DNA of 64,000 nt from Siphonodentalium dalli. Taxonomy: Eukaryota > Mollusca > Scaphopoda > Gadilida > Siphonodentaliidae. The translations under genes were made by a program, and so were the position numbers. A model generated the notes under the pieces. The model had not been told where the DNA came from. It did not search any database and worked only from the letters and a program-made list of their open reading frames with translations. The stretch lies in assembly GCA_032622095.1 (NCBI GenBank), contig CP136061.1:46691797-46755796 (forward strand), in the 5' to 3' direction. Shown piece by piece: positions 44,313 to 56,300 of this stretch (positions within the stretch are counted from its first letter, which is position 1; each line of letters begins with the position of its first letter).

Positions 44313-47300
44313 CTAAAATAAAGACATATTTACACTACACGTCATAGTCATGCAAAACTAGTTAACCCTCTGATGAGGGGGATCTGTGCTGGTGCAGCAT
44401 TAAAGATCTTGCGCCAGTGCATTCTCTGATATATGCAAGTCTCCAATAGGGAACCTCCCATATATAAGAGAATGCTCTGGTTTACATGGTCAAGGTAAAT
44501 ATTGTTAGGCCAATGCATTCTCATATATATACAAACCTCCCAATGGGAGACTCGTATATATAAGAAAATGCATTGGCACAGGTTTTCGCAAAATTTCTGG
44601 AAGCTCCAGTCATGGAAGGGTTAAATATCAGGTGGGATGGAAGACCAACTAAGGCAAAACCGCTTTCTATCTTCACACTCTTAAGTTAATCTAATTACCT
44701 CCAATATGTGTATATACTTAAAACATAAAAAGATTTAAACCTTTCTGTACTAAATACTCCTTGACAAGTAATTCCGATAATAAGTTCAAAAATTACCATA
44801 GGTTGAACATTTCCCACCAATAAATATGACACCTTCTGTACTTGTATTATCGTTTGGAAGCTTATTTTTCCTGAAAACCCCTCCAGATGAATAATAGACC
44901 ATTCCTATGTATACTTTTATAATGAGTGGGAGAATCCATTTAGTATAGATAGGGTTAAAGAAGAAAAAAAGACAACAAACTCATTTGAACTCAAGATTTT
45001 TTTTTATGGAAATTATGTGATTCCCAATTAACCCTTTCAGTGCCAGGTCCGATTTTTGTATCAACGCATATATCCTGTGCCAATGCATTCTCTTATATAT
45101 GCGAGTCGACCATAGGTCGCCTCGCATATATAAGAGAATGCATTGGCCTAAAAATTTTCATCATTTGTTATTATTTTTTACAATTTTTTACAATTTTAAT
45201 AATGTTTTCTTACAATGTATATTCTTTAACAGATTTATTTTGTAGGTTTAGTGCCAGGGAATCTTACGTTTTTCATGGGCATCAAAATTATTACTATGAA
45301 TACTTGGTTATAACATGCCCCTAAGGTTTTATCCAGTTTGTTTTTAAATTCGCTATAGCATGCTTAAGCATACCCAACAAAGTTCAACCCAAAAAAAATA
45401 AAAATATTTTTTTTATTTTGTTAGGGCCGATTTTACAGACCATAAATTAGGGCCGATGAGATCGGCCCCTGGCACTGAACGGGTTAAAGTAGCTCAATAT
45501 ATTTTCACTTCATTACAACCGTACATCATTCAGTTACACACAGTAACCCTTTCTTTTACTAAACACTCCTTGACTAGTAGTTCTCTTAGGAAATGTTCAG
45601 ATAATAAGTTTAACAAATGACCAAATTTCCCTCAATAAATAGGACTCCTTCTACACTTATTTTCTGTCGACAACTTATATTGTCTGTAGAGAGTAGATCC
45701 CTTCAAATCAATAATAGACCATTCCGAAGTACACATTTTTAACTTACTGGTAATGGGAGAATCCATTTAGTAACGAAAGGGTTATAAACGAAAAACTAAA
45801 GCAACAGATCATGCATTCCTACACATTCCTAAACAGCATACATTAATGGTATAAATTATTACACTTTATTTGATAATAACACAAATATTAAGGCTGGATT
45901 TTTTTTTAGAACTGTGGAAGGCTTTAGAAAGGAAGGACATCTAGACACCAAATGGTGCATCTGCCGAGAAGATGACTGTCTAATAGACTAATTAATGAAT
46001 TCTCAAAAAAAGAAACATTCTCCTCCAATAATATGAGCTATATTCACAGGCCTGCAAATTTGAAGCGTACGTCTGTTCTGTTCGTCGGGAGGTTACGTAA
46101 AAAGTTAATACTTTGAACGTAAAACAGGTTACGCTGGTTCCGCCAAAGTTTTCTACAGGTCTCGCAATCACTTATTCTTACCTTAATTATTGCTCAATTA
46201 AGACCCAAAAAGGGACATTCAAAATTATTAATTCAATGATTTTCCCATTAGCAGTTAATAATACCAGCTGTAGTGATTATAACGATTTGTGTAACTCTTC
46301 TGGTAACCAATTGGTTACCCAAGCACAAAGCAGGCGAATGAAAAATAGGTTACGAATAATATTGAAATCTGCAGGTCTGCATTCATACAATTTCATCTGA
46401 AGGGTGACATAAACATTCACTTTCTGCAATATGACTTCAAAAGAGACAACAATACATTAGGCACATAAACAACTGATTGATATTGAAGCCAATAACAGAA
46501 ATATTGAAATAATCAAATACGAGCTTAGAATACAGAACATGAAGTGTGAAACTCAACTCTGAGACATCATTGATTGAATGAGAGTTTTAACATTGTTTCA
46601 ATCGGTAAGTGCGACATCGAAAATAAAACTCAAACTGCAAACATCCAGAATGAAACTCAAATTGTAAAGATCCACCGTGAATGAATGTGAAACACTGAAA
46701 TCCACTGATGTGTAATCCTGAACATAATAACTGTGTGTAATCCTGAACATAATAACTTAGGCCACACAAAATTTTGTTTCTCAGACACCTAAACCTCATA
46801 AAAATATGAATCGGCTTCAAAATGCGCTCGACTTCACAATGCGATGTCCACTACTGATCATAAATTTAGCTAGACAGTTTTGAACTTGTATTTTATATTT
46901 TCCTTTGTTAATTCTGATAATAATTTAAGTTTTCTTTTTGGTTTGTTTAAAATGTATATACTTGGGTTGTACATTCTCTTACATTAAAATTCCATCAACA
47001 CACATTAATCATGGAAAGTCTTTTCACACCCAAAATGTTTTTTTTATTAATTCATAAGTAAACAAACCTGTCTGCTGGGAAATTTTGGCCGCAAAAAGTG
47101 TGAATAAAAACCTGCCTGCTGGAAAATTTTGTGGGTAAAAAATAAATGGAAAAACCTGCCTGCCCATTTTGAAAAAAAAAGTGTCTGAGAAACTTATCAA
47201 CTTTTGTGTGGTGTAAATAATCTCCTTCAGTCATACTTTGAACCAAACGAGTACAAATAAATTCCGACCACATAGGTTGTAGGGAGGGTCATTAGAATGC

Positions 47301-50300
47301 TTCCCTTTGATACATTCCCCGCAATTCCCAACGTAATTAAAACTATGATGTATGTGAATAAACTCGGCTTCGCATTATCTTTTTTTTTTTTCTTCTTTGA
47401 TTTCTTTGATTTTTCAGATTTTGGTTTTTGGAGATTATCTTCTGTTTTAGGTGGATCAGGTTTTACTGAAAGTATACAGAAAAATTCTGTGAGGTTCCAC
47501 AAAGTCTACACTGTTTTCCATTTGAAGACGTTACTGGGCATATTTCAACGACGTACAATGTAATTGTGAGATCAATTGATTATCCTATGACAGTGCTCTA
47601 GAAATTAGGGCACTGAGATTCAGGTATTATTTTTTTGATTCGATTTGGATACATAATCGCAATTCAATTTGATTCGGCAACAGTACATCATCTGTTGATA
47701 ATATTGGGGCAAAAAACACAAAATAACAAGAGCACGACATCGGGGGGTGGTATAATACGCCCGTTTCTGGAGTAAAGTGGGGCAAGGTTTAATTCATTTG
47801 TTTGAAACCTTTGACTGAAGACGAAATAATAACAAAAATAAAAAACAATAATGTGGAAACCACATATCAGGTAAAATCTAAGTCGAAAAAGGGGCATAAC
47901 TCAGTCAAAATCAAGCAGACGAAAACCCATATTCGAACTTGATCTGTATTTTGGGGCGGTAAACTAATATACCAAATTTGGCGTATAAAAATTATCGACG
48001 ATGTCTGCATAAGATCTCACTCATGTGAATCTTCCGATGTCTGTTCTTGCCAATTTAAATATGGGCATCTGTGAGCAGATGTGACTATCTGATGTCTGAT
48101 TGCAAAAATAATTTAGAAAATATATCAGATATTCAAGCACAAATGATGTGTCATATATTTTCATGAAGACTTTTGTCTTGTATGAGAGAAGCTACAGTTT
48201 CAAATATGCAAGCATAGATGAGCTATTTAATTTTAACCTACCAACCACTCTGTTCTTTTCATTATCAGGATATTTAGAATGAGATATACATTATAATATG
48301 CATGTGAGATGCTGTGTTTGTCTTATGTGTCTCTTAACCCATGACCCACACTTTAATATACTAGTACATGTATGTAGAATAAAATATATTATATCACGTT
48401 TAACTGCAACATGTTTATCAATTCTGAGAGTGAAGGATTATTCCCGGGTTCCCCACTAGCAGACGAAAATAGAAAAGATGTTACAGCTAAGTTAATTTAA
48501 ATTATGGGCCACTTATGTAGAAACCGGGTAATTTATGGTCTATGTTCCTGTGTGTGGGCTGCATATGAATCTATGCTAATTTAAATCCATGTATAGAAAA
48601 TAAGTAAAATGAAAGTGTCAATGACACTGTAGCTCAACTTAGGTAGGGGAATAATTTAATGGTTGACAGTAAATGGAGGGATGTGGTCTGTAGGGTGTGC
48701 CAAAGGATTTAGTGATGCAAATGGTAAATTCTAAAATGGCCACTGGCGGCCATGTTTTTTTGCCGAATTACCCCAAAATGCCTCGTTCCCATCTACATGT
48801 CAATGTCAACATCCATGTCAAATTTCATGAAGATCAAACAAACAGATCGGTCTATAACCCATGCTAATGGATTTTGTAGAAATATTTAGTCATACAAACA
48901 CTGATACAAAGAATAAAATCCAAAATGGCCATTGGTGGCCATATTATTTTGCCGAATGACCCCAAAATGACTCGTTCCCATCAAGAGGTCACCCCGATGA
49001 TCCATATGAAGTTTGGTGATGATCAGATCAGGGATGTAGTATGTAGGGTGTGTCAAAGTATTAAGTGATGCAAAGAGTAAAATCCAATATGGCCACCAAC
49101 GGCCATGTTTTTTGGCCGATTGATCCTAAAATGACTCGTTCCCATCTACATGTCAATGTCAACATTCATGACAAATTTCATAAAGATCAGACCAAAGATA
49201 CGACCTGTAGCCCGCGCCAAAGGAAATTGTTGACGGACACACGCACACACAGACAACGGACGCCAACCCATGGCAATAGCTCAAACTTACAAAGTAAGTT
49301 GAGCTAAAAACTTAAGTTACCGAAGCATACACATGTATATTTTCTGCCATATTGCGTACCAACATAGCGAATGACAAATGGAGCCATTCTATAATAAATT
49401 TTCAGTTTCCATCCATTGTAGCGGTTTCCATGTTAAGTTGTTGCTATTATGTGATGCTGCTGGACCTGACACCAATGTTGCCATTATGCTTGTCCATGCA
49501 TTTTGGTAGGGCAACATTATGTGATGTGATTTTTCGAGAAATTGATGTGTTAAATGCTTTGTATTATCATTAAACGATCGATCTACATCCGCTATACGAG
49601 AAATTTCAAATTTCGATTTTGATGCAACGCAGGGCCCTACTAGAAATGATGTGATATACAGTAAAATCCTTTTAATTTGTGGGGGGTCTATTATTCGTTG
49701 ATTTCATTGTTTTACCCACCCACGAAATCAACATCGAACAAAATAATTTACCCTGAGTTGGTAGCAGGAATGGGGCGATAACATGGCTAATGTATTTGAT
49801 TAAAATACAAATACTTTTAAATTTAATGATTACAAATACCGGTACAATACAAATACTTTTCCCAATTGATGTTTTACTTTTCTAAACGTAATCAAATACA
49901 TTTTATTACAGCCGATTACTTTCAACCAACTTGGTATCAGTATACAATGTAGGAGATGAAAATGAAGATCTCACACTGTATACCACGGTATGTCTGTTTT
50001 TGGCTTTCGGCATGTTGTAAAATGAGTTTGGGAAAACACAGAAAACGAGATGAAATGTAATCAATTTAATAAACATATTAGTCATTTGTTGTTTTTTTGT
50101 TTTATTATTGTTTACTACATTGTCTGATCCCTTCTACAATAGTTTGTATAAACAATGGCAAATGAATTGGTCTCTTGATAAAGGCTAATGGTTTCACCAC
50201 GTGCAGGTTAAATAGAATGATAAATAACTACATTGCCAGCGTATGAAATTATTCCAGTGCAATGACTGTGTAATGTCCTTTCTGTGCCCAAATACCTGGA

Positions 50301-53300
50301 TGTACAATTTTTCAATAGTGACTACTCAAAAATGTCATAGACCTGCTATTGTTGGACATGGTGATGTGGATAAATATTATATCTAGATCGACGAATTCAC
50401 GTCCCCGCGAAATTGTCTTTTTATAAGAAACCACGAAAAGTTGATGACGACGAAATCAAAGATAATTCACAGTAACATCAGGTGTAATGACAATTAAGGA
50501 GAAACAGTCAGAACTTTGGGCAGAGGGCTAAAGGAGCATTTAACCCTTTCTATACTAAATGGATTCTCCCACTAAGTTATAAAAGAATACATTGGAATGA
50601 TCTATTATTCATTTGGAGGGATGTTAAGGTGATAAAAGCAGACGACAAATAAATAAAAGTGCAGAAGGAGCCCTATTAATTGAGGGAAATGTTTAGATAA
50701 TAAGTTCAACAAATGTCCTATGGTCGTTTGTTGAACTTATTATCATAACATTTCTTTTAGGACAACTACTCGTCAATGATGCTTTAGTATAGAAAGGGTT
50801 AAATAGATATTCTGCAGCAGGATACTACCCGTTTTACACCCGAAAACACCAAGATATCAATGATAACGAGCTATCAAACAGAAGGAAAAGAAAGTCATCA
50901 AAATAAAGAAGTAACCAGCACGTGTAAAAGCAGAAGGCAGAGCTGTACAGGATCTATGGCACACTTTAAAAAGTTCAACTACTTGTATTTCTTTATTTCA
51001 ATATGAGGTACAATGGTAAACAGAAAGTGACTAGACCTCTATCTGAAAAGTCCACACTTTCTTCAACAATGATCCTAACAAGCCAAAACATAGTCAGCAG
51101 AGGGTGGCATGTTGGTGTCCCCAGAGGGTGGCATGTTGGGGTCCCCAGAGGGTGGCATGTTGGGGTCCCCAGAGGGTGGCATGTTGGTGTCCCCAGAGGG
51201 TGGCATGTTGGGGTCCCCAGAGGGTGGCATGTTGGGGTCCCCAGAGGATGGCATGTTGGGGTCCCCAGAGGGTGGCATGTTGGGGTCCCCAGAGGGTGGC
51301 ATGTTGGGGTCCCCAGAGGGTGGCATGTTGGGGTCCCCAGAGGGTGGCATGTTGGGGTCCCCAGAGGGTGGCATGTGGCCAAATTCAAACAGTGGATTAC
51401 ATAGCGCATTTCATTTTCAACAGTCAGAAATCATGTTGTTTCATATATGCCACCTCAGATGCTGCGATTAAAATCGTAAGTGGGGAAAATCGCAGGTGGA
51501 GAAGTGGCTTGCCTGCAGATGCTACGGTGCTGTAATGTCTGCAGCTGCGATTTTAATCACGTGATCAATCACATGATAGGATGTAAATTGTGAGACCAGT
51601 GCGACCATGGTCATGTGACAGCAATGATCGTGTGCGTTGCCAAGGTCACGCCACAATTTTCCTGGTAAATATCAAACATTGCTTGATCGCTATGATATGG
51701 CTGCTATATTGTCGTGAGCATGCCCAGTGGATGCTCCACCTGCGATTTTCTCCACTTAAGATTTTACTCACAGTGTCTGCAGTGGCTCTAATGATGATAA
51801 TTAACCCTATCATGATGGGAGCCATGCTGGTGCAGCATTAAAGAATGTGCCAGTGGATCCTCTTACATATGTGAGTCTCCCATATGGAGCCTCGCATATA
51901 TAAGAGAATGCACTGGCTTAAAAGGTCAAGGTAAATATTGTTAGGCCAATGTATTCTCTTATATAGGCGAGGCTCCCTATGGGAGACTCACATATATAAG
52001 AGAATGCATTGGCACAGGTTTTTAGAAAACTATCAAGAAGCTTCAGTCATGGAAGGGTTAAAGACTTGTCCAAATACCCAGTAATATAATCACTCACTTT
52101 GTTCTTTAATACAGTTAGAGCCCTCTCTGACATAGCCAGTGTCACAGTCACATTCGTAACTCCCGGGTGCATTCAGACAGACCTCGTTGTCTCCTTGACA
52201 CTTACTTTCACATTCATCTATGTCTGGAAGGAAATATCAAAATAATATCAGTTTTAACAGTTTCAACATTCAGCTTCGTAAAATTATTAAAAGTCTGTCT
52301 GATACATAGCACCTAACTAATAAAGAAAACCTGTATTTTGTCTAAACAAGAAAGTTAAATCTCTTGTTTCATGATGGGAGCTGTGCTGATGCAGCATTAA
52401 ATATCCAGTGCCAGTGTCTTATAAATGCGAATCTCCCATGGGGAGCCTCTCATATATAAGAGAATGCACTGCATAACAAGGGCAAGGTAAATATTGTTAA
52501 GCCAATGCATTTTCTTATATATGTGGGGCTCCCTATGGTCAGTCGTGGAAGCTCCAGTCATGGAAGGGTTAAAAGCATTCTGTTAAAGTCATTGCCAAGT
52601 ATATATTAGCAGTGAAATGATTTCAGTTGAATTTCAATGTAATGCTCAAATGAATTTGTTGAAAAATGTGATCCATATAAAAGGCTGATCTATCAGACTG
52701 AATCAGATAACAACTTAAGCCTAGAAAAAATATTGATGTTTCCGGTAATCAGCCCAACCCTAGTCCAGACCGCCATACCTACTAATTTGTATCGTCCCCG
52801 TAAAAAAAATAAAAACAAAACTGAAACAAAAATGAAAGTGTCAATGACACTGTAGCTCATCTTGGGAAGGAGTTAATTTTTTGCTGAGCAATGAATAGAA
52901 TGACAAAGAAGAAGGAAACTAAACTAGAGGTCCCCCCTGAAAATCCATATGACATTTGGTGATGATCGGATGAGGTATGTGGTCTGTAGGGTGTGCCAAA
53001 GGATTTAGTCATACAAAGAGTAAATTCCAAGATGGCCGCCAAACGGCCATGTTTTTCCATGAATTTCGGTCAAAATAAGAGGCTCCCATCTAGAGGTCAC
53101 CCTGAAGATCCATATGAAGTTTGATGATCGTCAGATGACATATGGTGTCTGTAGGTTACACACAACTGGGCGGCAGTGTTAACTAAAAGTCCCGCCGGCC
53201 ATGGGTTAAGCCTATTTGAACTTCAAGTGGTCAATTTTCCCTTAGAACGTCATCCGCTGCACCAGTCTGTGACAACAAACGCGCACTTTTCGGTATTTTT

Positions 53301-56300
53301 TTCAAACAAAAATCTTGCATTTCCACAACTACCCAATTTACTGCACAAAAATCAGCAGCATAAAAATACCCAGACCCCTCCCGTAACTTCTGGACACCAC
53401 CAGACTCTTCCTGGACATCTAAACATACACGATCGCCATATTTACGTAGGCTATGATTTTCTGTTCCCGATTAGGGATATTTCTCTCAATGATAATCAAC
53501 CAATCAGCAGCCAGATTTTTGTTTTATGCTGACTCGAGTTTCCCTACACAAATTCAAGAAGCGTAACTCTATATAATTAGTTGCTTGTAACCTGTAGAGT
53601 GTGCCAACGGATTTAGTCATGCAAAAGAGTAAAATCCAAGATGGCTGCCAGTGGCCATGTTTTTCATCGAAAGTTGTTCAAATTGATAGCTCCCATCTAA
53701 ATTTTCAAATCAATTCTCCAACAAATGCGGGCCGCCAGGTGTGCAAATGGATTCAAATTTGAAATCAAAGATGGCTGCTGGTGGCCATGTTTTTTAACAA
53801 ATTTCAGTCAAATTAGGAGGCTCCCATCTAGCGATCACCCCGAAGATTGATATGATGTTTGGTGACGATTGGTTGAGAGATGTGGTCTGTAGGGTGTGCT
53901 GAAGAATTTAGCCATACAAAGAGTAAAATCCAAGATGGTTGCCGGTGGCCATGTTTTTCATCGAATTCTATAGCTCACATCTAAAGGTGATCACAATCAT
54001 GCCTGCTAAATTTAAAAATGATCCAGCTATAAATACGGGCTGTAGGGTGTGCCAATGGATTCAAATTTGAAATCCAAGATGGCTGCTGGCGGCAATCTTT
54101 TTCATCGAAATTTGGAAAAAATTTATATCTCCCATCTATAGGTACCCTGAAGCTACATATGAAGTTTGGTGAAGATCGGCCTAAATTTCAAATTTGAAAT
54201 CCAAGATGGCTGCTGGTGGCAATGTTTTTCATCGACATTCGGAAAATGTTTATATCTTGTTTATCAATGTTTATCAATAACTGCATTATTTACACTGGAA
54301 GTCGGTGTTTTAAGATGACAGTGCCTTTGTGTATATGGAGCAGTTCAACTGTGGTTGATGACGCGATCATTAAGGCTTAATTACGCCTTCCAATACCTAC
54401 AGTAATGCGTTTATTGTGTCCTGCTATTTAATGTGTGCTTCCATGGGCATATATTCAGAAAGAATATAATCCATATATGTTTCCAAAAAAAAACATAACA
54501 TTTGTTTTATTTCTGGCTACGGTACCCTTACTTTTTTCCTTATTTTACTGAAAACATCACTATTTTTTAGACCTAAGCATGCCAAGACATTTATTTCTTC
54601 CTGACGTGTGTTGTTTCAAGACTTAAAAACCCTATTCCATTAAGCCATGGTGATTGGCTTGACTTTTCACTTAAGTAAAAGATCTTTAAAGCTGTGTGGT
54701 GAATATGGACACATTGAACTGTGTGGTGAATATGGACACATTGAACTGTGTGGTGAATATGGACACATTGAACTGTGTGGGGAATATGGACACATTGAAC
54801 TGTGTGGTGAATATAGACACATTGAGCTAACAGTGTAAGTTCTAATAAGGCCCTGGTTAATTAATTTTATGTTTAGCAATAATAGCTTATTTCCTTTTTT
54901 GGCAGAAAATGATAAATTATTGGCAAAATGCACGATTCCATTGCCCCAATGAGTGTCCTTTGTGACAATTCAGATAGGAACATTTACTCTTAGTCCCTAG
55001 ACAAATGCTTCATCATTATATTAAAATTACATTGTACTACCATATATAACTAACTTCAGAAACCTATCGTGAATAATTAAATAATAATGAATAATCACCG
55101 CATTTCACATTTAATGCTCAGAATCCTGGATGACGCTAAACTTACACTTAATAAACCATGGCCTAATAATAACTTTTGTTATATCACAGTCTTCATTTGT
55201 CAGATGTTTCTGTTGACAGGTGTTTTTTGATTCAGAATTATTATATGTTATAGTTTCAAATATAATTGAAAAAAGAAGGACTGAGTGATCATATCATTAA
55301 TACTTACCGACACAACTGTTGTCGGTTCTAGTGTAACCAGAACTACAGTGAAGACATTTATCAGCACCAGACCCTGTACAAGCGTAACATGCTGAGTCAC
55401 ATTCTGAAATTGACGTTCAAAATTAATGAAGAAACCTCAATAAATAATAAATTGTAATCACAAACAAACAGCATGCACTACCATCAAGTTATGCGGAACC
55501 TAAATATTCACATTTTATTCTGAAATAGGCCCATAGTGAGCCTATTTAAATTCACTACACCAAATTTGATTGAATCGGTCTAGGGGTCTGGGAGAAAAAT
55601 CCGAACATAAAAACGGACAAACAGACAGATCTTACTCTTTTATATATATATATAGATATGACTTAAGGTAGTGAGATGACTCCTGATGATTTTAACTATC
55701 AATGTAGCCATTTACATCAGTGAGTAATTCTCAACACAGGGGTCGGGTCACATTCACATTTAATTTAGGCAGAATTAGGCTATAAATTAGCAACTCTAGT
55801 TTATAAATGCGGCTCCCGCTAGTGCAACAGTGCTCCCAATGTCACCCGTTAGTCAAATATGGCCGTGATAATCTGTAAATCCAACTGAGAAAATGTAATA
55901 AAACAAAGACAACAAATCATGGTTTTTCTTAACTAGGTGGCATATGATATACAACCTTTTTGACTTGGGCAAGTTACATTTATCAAAATTAATGTAACAA
56001 CCGAACATTACTCTTTTGTCAAAACTGAAACCGAATTGAAATTTCATAATTGGAATGCCCAACTGATTCACAGCCTCTCAGAGCAAATAAGCCTCAGTGT
56101 TCTACATAGGCTGTGCGGGAACAAAGATGAGTCCAGTGTTTGATAACCTTAAAATTCAAGAAGTAATTCTGCCGGTAAGCACAATTGGTATGTTTTAAAG
56201 AGGTGTTTGTGGTTCAGAGGTTAAAGCGGGAGTGAGTAGTTTCTCTCACGCACGGGTAGTTATTTCAAGAGTTGGGATATCATGTGGCCAAATAAGGTCT

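Noticed and set aside
47297-47563. Plus-strand frame with a Phe-rich run
   Set aside because: Antisense shadow of the Lys-rich CRELD membrane exon.
51099-51376. Array of direct repeats that could look like CRISPR
   Set aside because: Units are head to tail with no unique spacers, and the context is an animal intron.
51003-51535. Long overlapping open frames with 8-residue repeats (CWGPQRVA, GMLGSPEG, PSGDPNMP)
   Set aside because: They are open on both strands in several frames only because a 24-bp unit repeats in multiples of three. No splice or start context; non-coding minisatellite.
56213-56290. GTGGTTCAGAGGTTAAAGCG resembles a tRNA A box
   Set aside because: No cloverleaf or matching B box (GGTTCGA) at the right distance; at most a decayed SINE.
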